From: Streptomyces polyasparticus
GTDB lineage: Bacteria > Actinomycetota > Actinomycetes > Streptomycetales > Streptomycetaceae
Assembly: GCF_014493765.1 (NCBI RefSeq)
Contig: NZ_JACTVJ010000029.1
Location: 79,048-143,047 of the forward strand
Direction: 5' to 3'
DNA: 64,000 nucleotides
Below, in pieces: positions 33,186-42,360 of this stretch. A program made the position numbers and the translations under genes. Numbering within the stretch: position 1 is the first letter of the stretch; every line of letters begins with the position of its first letter. The notes under the pieces were generated by a model. That model had not been told where the DNA came from. It saw nothing but the letters and a program-made list of their open reading frames with translations, and ran no database searches.

Positions 33186-34418
33186 TCACTTCGCGTACGC
33201 CAGCGTCCCGAATCCCAGCTGGTCGTAGCCGCCGCTGTTCGGGCCGTAGTCGCCGCCGCCTCCTTCTGCCCGCACCTTCCCAGCCATGGCCGTGACGGAG
33301 GGAACGGTCAACCGCCGCCGGCGTGCGTAGTGGGAGTGCAAAAGCTCCCAGACCGGCCGGATCTGACCCCGGCCTGCGTCCGAGATCACAGTGTGCTCGC
33401 GGTATGCGCAGGTGGTTCCTGTGCCCCAGGAGTACTTGGTGAAGGGGACGTCCTGGCCCAGGTTGTACCTGGCTACGTACTCGGCGGCCTTCATGAAGCG
33501 GTTGTCGTCGAATCCGTACAGGTCGACGCCTTGGTTCCAGGCCATCTCGCAGATCGCGCCCAGCTGCCCCATGCCCATCATGGTGTGGCCCTGGTCGCGT
33601 CCTGACTCCTGCCACTGCGCCAGGCCCTCGTCCTCGTACACGAAGGGAATGGCGTTCGGAAGGGAGCCGTTCCCCTCACCGGCCTTCATGTACGCGACGG
33701 CCCGGTCGAACATCGCGCGGTCGTCGCAGAGGATGCCGATCGCCATGAGCGAGGCGACGTTGCACAGGTCCCAGTTCGCCCAGTAGTTGGTGATGCAGGC
33801 GCCGTTGTGATTCTCCAGGAAGTGGTCGTTCAGCGGATAGAAGACCTTGAACAGCATCGACCGGAACGCCGGCAGGTCGAAGTCCGGGTGGTCACGGACG
33901 AGTTCGGCCGCATTGGCGAACTGCCAGCCGTAGAGCCCACCCGCCAGGAAGCGGTCGGCGTTCCCGGTGACCGTCGTCAGCGTCGAGGACCAGGCGTTGA
34001 GGATCCGCGCGGCGGAGGCGCCGTGCTCGGCCGTGCCGCCGATCTTCCAGCGCAGACCGTTCTGGTAGGCGGCATGGATGTCCCGGTAGAGCTGCGGGTA
34101 GTTCTGTCCTTCGCCGCCCCGGATGACGGTGGCCGTGGGGCGCGGCACCCAGGTGCTCGCGGAGTGACCGTTGGCGGTGAGCCGCTGCCAGCCCTTCAGC
34201 CAGGGGTCCTGTCCGGCCTGCACGCGGACCTTCGCCCGGTTGAGGTCGCCCGCGTTGTGCAGCATGCCGGGGTGGGCAAAGGGCGCGGGCGCGGCGTCGG
34301 CCTCGTCCTCGCCGAGGAGGGCGATCGCGGTGGCGCCGGCGGCGCCCGCGGCCGCCAGGGAGCCTGCGATACCGAGGACGCCGCGGCGGCTGATGCGGTG
34401 GCGGTTGTGTACGGCCAT
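33186..34418 (-). CDS. Tat-exported alginate-lyase-like polysaccharide lyase
   Basis: A 410-residue protein with a twin-arginine signal (RISRRGVLGIAGS) and AXA-type cleavage near residue 42 (DADAAPA). The mature part is an alpha/alpha-barrel of the alginate lyase type, with NTYWANWD-like NYWANWDLCN near residue 225, ACITNYW, and YDQLGFGTLAY at the C-terminus. The substrate may be alginate, another uronan or a chitin-related polymer. AGGAG lies 11 bases before the ATG. It is immediately followed (21 bases) by the sigma/anti-sigma fusion, suggesting a link between polymer degradation and that sensor. Confidence 0.85.
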   Translation of the reverse strand: MAVHNRHRISRRGVLGIAGSLAAAGAAGATAIALLGEDEADAAPAPFAHPGMLHNAGDLNRAKVRVQAGQDPWLKGWQRLTANGHSASTWVPRPTATVIRGGEGQNYPQLYRDIHAAYQNGLRWKIGGTAEHGASAARILNAWSSTLTTVTGNADRFLAGGLYGWQFANAAELVRDHPDFDLPAFRSMLFKVFYPLNDHFLENHNGACITNYWANWDLCNVASLMAIGILCDDRAMFDRAVAYMKAGEGNGSLPNAIPFVYEDEGLAQWQESGRDQGHTMMGMGQLGAICEMAWNQGVDLYGFDDNRFMKAAEYVARYNLGQDVPFTKYSWGTGTTCAYREHTVISDAGRGQIRPVWELLHSHYARRRRLTVPSVTAMAGKVRAEGGGGDYGPNSGGYDQLGFGTLAYAK

Positions 34419-34594
34419 GGGGGTGGGTGCTCCTGTACCAGTGGGGTGGCTCGGGCTCCGCACAGCCGAGGGTGGCCGCGCGAACAGGAGACGGAGTGGC
34501 CGGACGTTCGATAACAGTTTTTCGCCCGGCTGTCGTGGAGCCGGCAGGGAGCCGGCCGACGAGTCGGCGCCACACGCCTGGGTACCCGCCGCGG

Positions 34595-34831
34595 ATGACC
34601 CACGACGACAGGAAGAACAAGAACGACAAGAAGCGGGCACCCGCATCCGAGGCCGCGGCGCATCGCCGCCCCGACGTCCCCCGCGGCGACTCCGCCGTCG
34701 ACCAGGCCCTGACCGAGCTCGAAGAGGCCGAGACGGGCGGACGGCGGCGCAAGTGGGGACGCGAGGGCGAGGCCGGCGACACCCTCACCCCGAACCGCAA
34801 GGCACAGGAAGAGGCCCAGGACGACTCCTGA
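34595..34831 (+). CDS. Small hydrophilic protein upstream of catalase
   Basis: A 78-residue charged protein (MTHDDRKNKNDKKRAP, then VDQALTELEEAETGGRRRKW). It is Lys/Arg/Glu-rich and probably disordered. No ribosome site is strong; the ATG follows CCGCCGCGG. It lies 61 bases upstream of the catalase in the same direction and may be co-transcribed. No function is known; charged, disordered proteins of this type often occur near stress genes. Confidence 0.55.
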   Translation: MTHDDRKNKNDKKRAPASEAAAHRRPDVPRGDSAVDQALTELEEAETGGRRRKWGREGEAGDTLTPNRKAQEEAQDDS

Positions 34832-34892
34832 CCCGCACGACGACCGCACGACCGCAGGACCGCAGGACCGCACGCCAACCCGAGGACCCGCC

Positions 34893-37016
34893 ATGACGGA
34901 CGACATCCACGGCCACGACCGCAAGGACGCCAAGCACCGCCAGCGCGAGCAGTTCCGCGCCCAGGACCCCGCGTCCGGACCGCTCACGACCGACCAGGGC
35001 GTACGCGTGGACCACACCGACGACTCCCTGGCCGTGGGCGAGCGCGGACCGACGCTCCTGGAGGACTTCCACTTCCGCGAGAAACTCACCCGCTTCGACC
35101 ATGAGCGCATCCCCGAACGCGTCGTGCACGCACGGGGCGCGGGCGCCTACGGCTACTTCGAACCGTACGAGTCCTGCGCCGCGTTCACCCGCGCCGCCTT
35201 CCTCCAGGATCCCGGCTTCCGCACGCCCGTGTTCGTACGCTTCTCGACCGTGCAGGGTCCGCGCGGATCGGCCGACACTGTGCGCGACGTGCGCGGCTTC
35301 GCGACCAAGTTCTATACGAGCGAGGGCAATTACGACCTCGTGGGCAACAACTTCCCCGTGTTCTTCATCCAGGACGGCATCAAGTTCCCGGACTTCGTGC
35401 ACGCGGTGAAGCCGGAACCCCGCAACGACATCCCGACCGGCGCCTCGGCCCACGACACCCTGTGGGACTTCGTCTCGCTGCAGCCCGAGACGCTGCACGC
35501 GATCATGTGGCTGATGTCCGACCGGGCGATCCCGCGCAGCTACCGCACGATGCAGGGCTTCGGGGTGCACACCTTCCGCTTCGTGGCCGCGGACGGGCAC
35601 GGCACGTTCGTGAAGTTCCACTGGAAGCCCAAGCTCGGTGTGCACTCGCTGGTGTGGGACGAAGCGCAGGAATGCCAGGGCCGCGACCCGGACTTCAACC
35701 GGCGCGACCTGTGGAACGCCATCGAATCCGGCGCGTACCCGGAGTACGAGCTGGGCGTCCAACTGGTGCCGGAGGAAGACGAGTTCAACTTCGACTTCGA
35801 TCTGCTCGACCCCACGAAGATCATCCCCGAGGAGCAGGTTCCGGTTCGCCCGATCGGTCGGATGGTCCTCGACCGCAACCCTGACAACTTCTTCGCGGAG
35901 ACGGAACAGGTCGCCTTCCACACCGGCAATGTCGTGCCGGGCATCGACTTCACCAACGACCCGCTGCTCCAGGCCCGCAACTTCTCGTATCTGGACACGC
36001 AGCTGCTCCGCCTCGGCGGGCCCAACTTCGCTCAGATTCCGGTGAACCGGCCGCTCGCACCGGTGCGCACGAACCAGCGCGACGGTTTCCACCAGGACGA
36101 GATCCACGCGGGCACGAACTACTCGCCCAACTCCCTCGGCGGCGGCTGCCCCGCCGTCGCGGGCGGCGATCCGGCCGCGTACCGGCATCACGCCGAGCGG
36201 GTGGACGGGGCGAAGATCCGGGCCCGCAGCGCGAGCTTCAAGGACCACTACAGCCAGGCGGCGCTGTTCTGGAACAGCATGGCGGGCTGGGAGAAGGAGC
36301 ACATCGTCGCCGCGTTCCGCTTCGAGCTCGGCAAGGTCGGCGCCATGGCCGTACGGGAGCGCACGGTCGGCGAACTCAACCATGTGGACCACGAGTTGGC
36401 GCTCCAGGTGGCCCGCGGCATCGGCGTGCCCGCACCCGCCGAACTCGACGCGGGCGCGTACAAGCAGGCCTCCCCCGCCCTGAGCCTGGAGAGCCTGAGG
36501 GGTGAGCCCTCACTGGCCACACGGCAGGTGGCCGTGCTCGTCGCGGACGGGGTCGACGCGGCACAGGTCGTATCCGTCCGTGAGGCGCTGGCCGCCGAGG
36601 GCGCCGTGGTCGAGGCGCTCGCACCGGCGGACGGCACGGTCGAAGGCAGCGACGGCTCGTACTACACGGTCGACCGCGCGCTGCCTACGGTCGCCTCGGT
36701 GCTCTACGACGCGGTCCTCGTGCCGGGCAGCCCCCAGGCCACCGCCGACGAGCTGCGGGATCCGGACGTCATACGGTTCGTGCGCGACGCCTACCGGCAC
36801 GGCAAGCCGATCGGGGCGATCGGCTCCGGCGTCGGCATCCTGTCCTGTCTGCGCGCGGACGGCCTGCGCATCGCCCACGGCGCCGGGAACGTGGTCAGCG
36901 ACCACGGCGTGGTCACCGAGACCACCCCCGCCGCCGCGAGCCCCGAGTTCCAACGCGCCTTCACCGAGGCGATCGCGGCCCACCGGCACTGGCGCCGCCC
37001 GCCCGCGGACTGCTGA
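34893..37016 (+). CDS. katE: Large-subunit (clade II) catalase
   Basis: A 707-residue heme catalase. The distal His79 is in [12 protein letters not shown], the distal Asn in [15 protein letters not shown], and the heme Tyr lies in [18 protein letters not shown]. After residue ~510 a C-terminal DJ-1/PfpI-like domain ([13 protein letters not shown]) marks the HPII large type. It decomposes hydrogen peroxide in the cytoplasm. AGGA lies seven bases before the ATG. A small charged protein precedes it. Its last codons and stop TGA are repeated in a ~18-bp ladder before the next gene. Confidence 0.95.
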   Translation: MTDDIHGHDRKDAKHRQREQFRAQDPASGPLTTDQGVRVDHTDDSLAVGERGPTLLEDFHFREKLTRFDHERIPERVVHARGAGAYGYFEPYESCAAFTRAAFLQDPGFRTPVFVRFSTVQGPRGSADTVRDVRGFATKFYTSEGNYDLVGNNFPVFFIQDGIKFPDFVHAVKPEPRNDIPTGASAHDTLWDFVSLQPETLHAIMWLMSDRAIPRSYRTMQGFGVHTFRFVAADGHGTFVKFHWKPKLGVHSLVWDEAQECQGRDPDFNRRDLWNAIESGAYPEYELGVQLVPEEDEFNFDFDLLDPTKIIPEEQVPVRPIGRMVLDRNPDNFFAETEQVAFHTGNVVPGIDFTNDPLLQARNFSYLDTQLLRLGGPNFAQIPVNRPLAPVRTNQRDGFHQDEIHAGTNYSPNSLGGGCPAVAGGDPAAYRHHAERVDGAKIRARSASFKDHYSQAALFWNSMAGWEKEHIVAAFRFELGKVGAMAVRERTVGELNHVDHELALQVARGIGVPAPAELDAGAYKQASPALSLESLRGEPSLATRQVAVLVADGVDAAQVVSVREALAAEGAVVEALAPADGTVEGSDGSYYTVDRALPTVASVLYDAVLVPGSPQATADELRDPDVIRFVRDAYRHGKPIGAIGSGVGILSCLRADGLRIAHGAGNVVSDHGVVTETTPAAASPEFQRAFTEAIAAHRHWRRPPADC

Positions 37017-37130
37017 CACCGCGGGGGCTGCTGACGCCCCGCGGACCGCTGACACCACGGGGACTGCTGACGCCCCGCGAACCGCTGACACCGCGGGAAC
37101 CGCTGACGCCCCGCAGACCGCTGACACTCA
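37005..37130. repeat. 18/36-bp tandem repeat between catalase and HAD genes
   Basis: About seven 18-bp half-units (GCGGACTGCTGACACC type, alternating with GGGGACTGCTGACGCCCC) make three 36-bp units from 37012. The first unit contains the catalase stop codon TGA, and every unit repeats it. Read in the frame of the HAD gene the array is open and would give ADTAG-type 12-residue repeats. Confidence 0.85.
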
Positions 37131-37173
37131 CCGCACCCGCGCAGCGCCCGCGCGGAGCAGCAAGGAGAACACC

Positions 37174-38322
37174 ATGGCGCGAGCCGCACTCTTCGACGTG
37201 GACGGCACCCTCGTCGACACCACCTACCTCCATACGACGGCGTGGGCGGAGGCGCTGCGCCAGTCGGGCCACCACATCCCGATGACGGCCGTCCACCGGG
37301 CGATCGGCCTCTCCTCGGGCGACCTGATCGAGCACCTCACCGGCAAGGAACCCGACGACGCCACGAAGACTCGGCTTTCGGCGGCACACAAGGCGCTCTA
37401 CGCCGCGCACTTCGAGCGCTTGCACGCCTTCGACGGGGCGGCCAGGCTCCTTCGGACCCTCGCCCGCCGCGGCTGGGTGATCGTCCTGGTCACCTCGGCC
37501 TCGGGCGCGGAGCTGCACGCTCTGCGGCGCGCGATCGACGCGGACGAGGTGATCGCGGGCACCGCTTCGGCCGACGACGTGGAGCAGGGCAAGCCCGCCC
37601 CCGATCCGGTGGAGCAGGCGCTCGAACTGGCCGGGGTCCCGGCGGAGAACGCCGTGTTCGTCGGCGACTCGGTGTGGGACGTCCGGGCCGCGGAGCGTGC
37701 GGGCCTCCCGTGCGTGGCCGTGCTCTCGGGCGGCATCCCGCGCGCCGACCTCGAGGAGGCGGGCGCGGCGGCCGTGTACCGGGACACGGCCGACCTGCTC
37801 CACCGCCTGGACCGCAGCCCTCTGGCCGTACGGGAGGAGACTGACGCGGACGGACCGGACGAACCCCTCGGGACCCCGGGATCCCTCGGGACCGCAGGGT
37901 CCCCCGGGACCGCGGGGTCCCCGAACACCGCACAGTCCGGAGACTCCGCTACGTCCCCGAACACCGCACAATCCCGAGACTCCGCTGCATCCCCGAACAC
38001 CGCAGAGTCCGCCAGGACCACAGGCGACGAGGGCTCGGGCACCGCCGCCTCCCGCGAACGCTCTGTCCCCGGCGGCGAGTTGCCGCAGGGACCCGGTGAG
38101 CAGACGGCTGCCGTGCCGCGTGATCTGCCCGACCAGCAGGCACGCGAGGACGACCCGTGGGACCTCGGCGAACCCGGCGCCGCCACCCCGGACGGCAGCT
38201 CCGGGGAGCAGGACGCCGACGACGTGCCCGACCTCGACGAGTCGGGCACGGGGCGGCGCGGGGCACCCCGCCAAGGGGGCGCGCACCCCGAGCACCCCGT
38301 CCCCGACGAGCCCTCGGGCTGA
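37174..38322 (+). CDS. HAD-superfamily phosphatase with repetitive C-terminal tail
   Basis: A 382-residue protein. Residues 1-220 are a beta-phosphoglucomutase/phosphatase-like HAD domain: FDVDGTLVDTTYLH (motif I nucleophile Asp9), VTSASGAELH (motif II), GKPAPDPVEQALE (motif III) and VGDSVWDVRAAERAG (motif IV). The remaining ~160 residues are acidic and Ser/Pro/Gly/Thr-rich with 12-residue repeats SPNTAQSGDSAT, encoded by 36-bp tandem units from 37918. AAGGAG six bases before the ATG fixes the start despite open frame upstream. The substrate is unknown. The tail is probably disordered. Confidence 0.9.
   Translation: MARAALFDVDGTLVDTTYLHTTAWAEALRQSGHHIPMTAVHRAIGLSSGDLIEHLTGKEPDDATKTRLSAAHKALYAAHFERLHAFDGAARLLRTLARRGWVIVLVTSASGAELHALRRAIDADEVIAGTASADDVEQGKPAPDPVEQALELAGVPAENAVFVGDSVWDVRAAERAGLPCVAVLSGGIPRADLEEAGAAAVYRDTADLLHRLDRSPLAVREETDADGPDEPLGTPGSLGTAGSPGTAGSPNTAQSGDSATSPNTAQSRDSAASPNTAESARTTGDEGSGTAASRERSVPGGELPQGPGEQTAAVPRDLPDQQAREDDPWDLGEPGAATPDGSSGEQDADDVPDLDESGTGRRGAPRQGGAHPEHPVPDEPSG
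37918..38025. repeat. 36-bp in-frame repeat coding the HAD tail
   Basis: Three units of 36 bp begin at 37918, 37954 and 37990 and code 12-residue repeats. Multiples of three keep the frame. The third copy is degenerate. The upstream intergenic array at 37012 has the same 36-bp period but a different sequence. Confidence 0.85.
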
Positions 38323-38487
38323 CTCCCCGGGGGACGGCAGCCCTGCGCACCCGGCCGGGCGAAGATTTCGGTGCGCTTTGAACAACTCCCCCTGCGAGCC
38401 CGTACCAGAGGACAGGATGCCGATACGGGCCGAGCTCCGGCCCATGCGCCGCCGGCCGGCGCAGGACCGCCAAGGGGAGTCAACCGA

Positions 38488-39012
38488 ATGACCGTTACGC
38501 AGCAGCCCCAGCACCTCGTCGAGTCGACGGAGGCCGAGCCGGAAGCGGGGACGCAGTGGTGCGGGTGTCCGTCACGGCGCGCCGTCGTCTCCGCGGTGGG
38601 CGTCGTGGGCCTTGCCGTCGCCCTCACGGCCTGCGGAGGGTCCGACGGCGGCGGGGACTCCGGCGATCCCCAGGAGCCCGCCGGCCAGGCGTCGGACCAG
38701 CCCACGGAAGGCGGCGCGGGCGGTGGCGAGGAGCTGGCCAAGACCGCGGACATCCCGGAGGGCGGCGGCACGGTCTTCAAGGACAAGGGCGTGGTCGTCG
38801 TCCAGCCGACGGCGGGCCAGTTCAAGGCGTACTCCTCGAAGTGCACCCACGCCGGCTGCGCGGTGAAGGATGTCGCGGACGGGACCATCAACTGCCCGTG
38901 CCACAACTCGAAGTTCAGCATCGAGGACGGCAGCGTCAAGGGCGGCCCCGCCCCCAAGCCGCTGCCTGCCGCGCAGATCACGGTGGACGGCGACACGATC
39001 AAACTGGGCTGA
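38488..39012 (+). CDS. Tat-exported Rieske [2Fe-2S] lipoprotein
   Basis: A 174-residue protein with twin-arginine SRRAVVSAVGVVGLAVALTAC, whose final LTAC is also a lipobox, so it is probably a Tat-exported lipoprotein. A Gly/Ser/Asp-rich linker leads to the Rieske fold with CTHAGC and CPCHNSKF cluster ligands. It resembles stand-alone Rieske proteins of Streptomyces rather than the cytochrome bc1 subunit; no redox partner is adjacent. GGGGAG lies eight bases before the ATG. Electron donor and acceptor are unknown. Confidence 0.92.
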   Translation: MTVTQQPQHLVESTEAEPEAGTQWCGCPSRRAVVSAVGVVGLAVALTACGGSDGGGDSGDPQEPAGQASDQPTEGGAGGGEELAKTADIPEGGGTVFKDKGVVVVQPTAGQFKAYSSKCTHAGCAVKDVADGTINCPCHNSKFSIEDGSVKGGPAPKPLPAAQITVDGDTIKLG

Positions 39013-39066
39013 ACCGCGCTCTGCAGCCGGTGACCGGCATCTTCGAGCCGGGGTGAGCCCGCCCCC

Positions 39067-39693
39067 TCACCCCTTCCATACGGCGAGGATCTCGTCGGTC
39101 GTGGTGACCGACGAGATCAGCGCGAGGGTGTTGCGGATCATCAGGGGGGTGTAGTCCGCGGGCACACCCGCGATGGCGTCCGCAGGAACCACCACGCGGT
39201 AGCCCAGATTCACCGCGTCGAACACGGTGTTGGGGATCGCCACGTTCGCCGACACCCCCGTGACGATCAGCGTCCGGCAGCCCAGGTTGCGCAGCAGCGC
39301 GTCCACGTCGGTGCCGGCCATCGGCGAGAGTCCGTGCAGCCGGCGGACCACCAGGTCCTCCTCGGCGACCTCGATCGGCGGCGCGATCCGAACCGCTTTG
39401 GTACCCGATATCTGCAGGACGGGCAGCCGCGAAACGGCATGGAAGAGCCGGGCGTTGCGGCTGGCGCCGCGCCCGTCCGGACGGCGCTCGGCCACGGCAT
39501 GCATGACCTGGACCGAGGCATAGTGCGCGGCGGACACCAGGCGCGCCACATTGGTGAGCGCGCCCGATGCACGGGCCTCCTCGGCCAGTTCGGGCAGGGC
39601 GCTCTCCTCGCCCACGACGCCCTGCTGGCACTCACTGGTGAGCAGTACGGTGGTGGCCGGATCGAGCAGCTCGGCGAGCGTTTCCCTGGGCAT
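39067..39693 (-). CDS. Isochorismatase-fold protein lacking the usual catalytic residues
   Basis: A 208-residue protein of the isochorismatase/cysteine hydrolase superfamily. The fold motifs are seen as TVLLTSECQQGVVG, VARLVSAAHYASVQVMH and TLIVTGVSANVAIPNTVFDA. However, the catalytic Asp position is Glu (TSECQQ), the Lys strand reads VVRRLHG, and the catalytic Cys position is Ala (NVAIPNT). It is probably not a cysteine hydrolase. AGGAGGG five bases before the ATG supports the start. It is divergent from the PPOX gene; role unknown. Confidence 0.87.
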   Translation of the reverse strand: MPRETLAELLDPATTVLLTSECQQGVVGEESALPELAEEARASGALTNVARLVSAAHYASVQVMHAVAERRPDGRGASRNARLFHAVSRLPVLQISGTKAVRIAPPIEVAEEDLVVRRLHGLSPMAGTDVDALLRNLGCRTLIVTGVSANVAIPNTVFDAVNLGYRVVVPADAIAGVPADYTPLMIRNTLALISSVTTTDEILAVWKG

Positions 39694-39884
39694 CTGGCCC
39701 TCCTGACGCAGCGTCGGCCGGCACACGGCCCACGGACCGGGTGAAGTCGGCGCGAGGGTAACCCCCATTGCGTACCGGCGGAAGAGACCCCATGATTTTC
39801 TGACGCAGGGTCAGGAACGCCTCTGTGCACAGCCAGCAAGGGCCGCGAGGACCTTGGAGCCGCTCTCCCGGAGGGGAAACACGG

Positions 39885-40355
39885 ATGACCGTCACACAAC
39901 GCAGGGGCCGGCGCATCATGATGACGCGCGAGGAACTCGACGCCTTCCTCGCCGAGCAGCGCACCTGCCGGGTGGCCACCGTCTCCGCGGACGGCACACC
40001 GCATGCGAGCACCCTGTGGTTCGCCTGGGACGGCAGCGCGCTGTGGCTGTACTCGATCACCCGCAGCAAGCGCTGGTCCGATCTGCGCGCGGACCGGCGC
40101 ATCGCGGTCGTGGTGGACGCCGGCGAGGACTACGGCGAGCTGCGCGGCGTGGAGCTGGCCGGATCGGTGGAGTTCGTCGGCGAGTCCCCGCGGGTCGGGG
40201 AGCCGTGCCCCGAACTCGACGAGATCGAGAAGCAGTTCGCCCGCAAGAACTTCGGCATGGACCAGATGCCGCACGACGGCCGGCACGCCTGGGTACGGCT
40301 GACGCCGGACACGATCGCCTCATGGGACTTCCGCAAGCTGACGGAGCTGCGCTGA
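39885..40355 (+). CDS. PPOX-fold flavin/F420-dependent enzyme family protein
   Basis: A 156-residue split-barrel protein: MTREELDAFLAEQRTCRVATVSADGTPHASTLWF is the typical start of PPOX/F420-dependent reductase folds, followed by LWLYSITRSKRWSDLRADRRIAVVVD. It may bind FMN or F420. GGAGGGG lies ten bases before the ATG. It is 29 bases upstream-end to the converging LysR gene, and divergent from the isochorismatase-fold gene. Confidence 0.88.
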   Translation: MTVTQRRGRRIMMTREELDAFLAEQRTCRVATVSADGTPHASTLWFAWDGSALWLYSITRSKRWSDLRADRRIAVVVDAGEDYGELRGVELAGSVEFVGESPRVGEPCPELDEIEKQFARKNFGMDQMPHDGRHAWVRLTPDTIASWDFRKLTELR

Positions 40356-40376
40356 CCGGCCACCCGAGGCGTCACA

Positions 40377-40429
40377 CCTCAGCCGTCACCCCCGCCTGAT
40401 GCATCAGGCCTCAGCCGTCACCCCCGCCT
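40377..40429. repeat. 21-bp repeat around the LysR stop with a palindrome
   Basis: CCTCAGCCGTCACCCCCGCC occurs at 40377 and 40409, 32 bases apart, with the perfect 14-bp palindrome CCTGATGCATCAGG (40395-40408) between. The second copy is the coding end of the LysR gene; the first lies beyond its stop. Confidence 0.85.
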
Positions 40430-41309
40430 CACGCAACGCGTCGACCGCCGCCCTGATCGAGGGCCGGCGGTCGGCGTCCGTGCGCCACACCGCGTACACA
40501 TGGCGGGCGATCTTCTGCCGCAGGGGCACCACGCGCACGCCGTCCGGCACGAGTCCCCGCCCCAGGCGCGGCGTGACACAGACCCCCAACCCCGCCTCGA
40601 CCAGGGCCAGTTGTGTCGCATGCTCCTCCGCCTGGTGCCCGATCCTCGGCTCCACGCCCTTGGAGCGCAGGGTGTACACCAGCCAGTCCTGGCAGAACGC
40701 ACCCTCCGGCCAGCAGATCCACTCCTCCTCGGCGAGCTCTTCGAGATCGAGTTCGCGGCGGCCGGCGAAGCGATGCCCCGCGGGCAGCACCACATCGGCC
40801 CGGTCGTCGAGCAGCGAGGCCTTGGCGAGGCCCTCGGGCATGGGCAGCGGCTTGTTGTACCAGTCGAGGACGACGGCCACATCGAGGTCACCGCGTACCA
40901 CCGCACGTACGCCGTCGGCCGGTTCGAGCTCCTGCGAGCGCACGAGCAGGCCGGGGTGCGCCTCGCGCAGGGCACGGAAGGCGAGCGGGAACAGACCGCG
41001 GGCGGCGGTCGGGAAGGCCCCGATGCGCAGCTCGCCGACCACCTGGCCGCGATGCGCCTCCAGATCCGACTGCGCGTACTCGACCTGCGAGATGATCCGC
41101 GCCGCGTGCTCGGCGAGCAGCACTCCGGCGTCCGTGAGCCGCACACCGCGCCCGTTCTTCGCCACGAGCTGCTGCCCGATCTCGCGCTCCAGCTTGGTCA
41201 GCTGCTGCGATACGGCGGAGGTCGTGACGTGCAGTCCGGCTGCTGCACCGCTCACCGAGCCGTGCCGGGCGAGGGCATCCAGGGTGCGCAGGCGCTCGAG
41301 GTTCAACAT
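40404..41309 (-). CDS. LysR-family transcriptional regulator
   Basis: A 301-residue LysR protein: helix-turn-helix in ALARHGSVSGAAAGLHVTTS and AVSQQLTKLEREIG, then the effector domain from about 90 (LRIGAFPTAARGLFPLA) with conserved DWLVYTLRSKG and LGVCVTPRLGRG. It is divergent from an EamA-family exporter gene 103 bases away and is the probable regulator. The shared region 41330-41370 is AT-rich compared with its surroundings, consistent with a promoter, though I could not define one operator. Confidence 0.93.
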   Translation of the reverse strand: MLNLERLRTLDALARHGSVSGAAAGLHVTTSAVSQQLTKLEREIGQQLVAKNGRGVRLTDAGVLLAEHAARIISQVEYAQSDLEAHRGQVVGELRIGAFPTAARGLFPLAFRALREAHPGLLVRSQELEPADGVRAVVRGDLDVAVVLDWYNKPLPMPEGLAKASLLDDRADVVLPAGHRFAGRRELDLEELAEEEWICWPEGAFCQDWLVYTLRSKGVEPRIGHQAEEHATQLALVEAGLGVCVTPRLGRGLVPDGVRVVPLRQKIARHVYAVWRTDADRRPSIRAAVDALREAGVTAEA

Positions 41310-41412
41310 GTCCGCTCCCAGTTCCGCCTCATCAACATATAAGCAATACTAAGACGTCCACCGTAAGAAATCTCGCTTGTGCTACGAGATCCAGCAGAGC
41401 ATCGTAAAGGTC

Positions 41413-42360
41413 ATGGCCACCGTCTCCGTCCCTCGCGCCCGCGCTGCCGGCCCCGCGCCCGCGCCCGCCCCTCGCCGCACGCTCGACTGGCGGCTCCGCT
41501 TCGCGGGACTCTCCTTGATCTGGGGTTTCAGCTTTCTGCTCATCAAGGTGGGCACACAGGGCTACGCACCCTTCCAAGTGACCTTCGGGCGGCTCCTGTT
41601 CGGCACCTTGGTGCTCGCCGCCGCGATGCTGGTACGGCGCCAGGGTCTGCCGCGCGGGTGGCGCACGTGGGGACATCTGGCGGTGGCGGCGTTCTTCCTC
41701 AACGCCCTGCCGTTCTCGCTCTTCGCCTACTCGGAGCTGACGATCCCGTCCACGCTCGCCGGCATCTGCAATGCGACCTCGCCGCTGTGGGGCATGGCCC
41801 TGTCGATGGTGGCGCTCTCGGAGGACCGGCCGACGCGGCGGCGCGTGGCAGGTCTCGGCCTCGGTTTCATCGGCGTCCTGACGGTCCTGGGCGCATGGCA
41901 GGGCTTCCACGGCATCGACGCTGCGGGAACCGCGATGGCGCTCGGCGCCTCGCTCAGCTACCCCATCGGCTGGATCTACGTGCGCCGGACGCTGGCGGGC
42001 CGCAGCGAGTCCCACCTGTCGCTCACGGGCGCCCAGCTGCTCCTCGCCACGGCTCAACTGGCCTTCGTCACCCCGCTGTTCACCACCCTGCCGAAGAGCT
42101 GGCCGCTGCTTCCGCTGCTCGCCGTCCTCGCGCTCGGCGCGCTGGGGACGGGGCTCGCGGTGCTGGTCCAGTACGAACTTGTCGCGGAGATCGGCCCCAC
42201 GACCGCCCAGATGGTCACGTACTTCATCCCGGTGATCGCCACGGCGGCGGGCGTGACTCTCCTCGGCGAGTCCCTGTCGTGGTCGACACCCGTGGGCGCG
42301 GTGATCGTCCTCGTGGGCGCGGCACTGACCCAGTCGCGGGCGAAGGCGGCGGCGCGATGA
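41413..42360 (+). CDS. EamA/DMT-family transporter
   Basis: A 315-residue polytopic protein with two EamA repeats of five helices each: SLIWGFSFLLIKVG at the start of repeat 1, the FGRLLFGTLVLAAAML helix, and repeat 2 from about residue 170 (ALGASLSYPIGWIYVRR). DMT proteins export metabolites such as amino acids. It is under a divergent LysR. The stop overlaps the SMI1/KNR4 gene (ATGA), so the two are coupled. Start at ATG 41413 with AAAGG close upstream; a TTG 12 codons earlier is possible. Confidence 0.9.
   Translation: MATVSVPRARAAGPAPAPAPRRTLDWRLRFAGLSLIWGFSFLLIKVGTQGYAPFQVTFGRLLFGTLVLAAAMLVRRQGLPRGWRTWGHLAVAAFFLNALPFSLFAYSELTIPSTLAGICNATSPLWGMALSMVALSEDRPTRRRVAGLGLGFIGVLTVLGAWQGFHGIDAAGTAMALGASLSYPIGWIYVRRTLAGRSESHLSLTGAQLLLATAQLAFVTPLFTTLPKSWPLLPLLAVLALGALGTGLAVLVQYELVAEIGPTTAQMVTYFIPVIATAAGVTLLGESLSWSTPVGAVIVLVGAALTQSRAKAAAR

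Noticed and set aside
36502-37173. Open frame upstream of the HAD ATG
   Set aside because: The ATG at 37174 has a strong AAGGAG site; upstream codons lie inside katE or in repeats. An extended isoform is only noted as a possibility.
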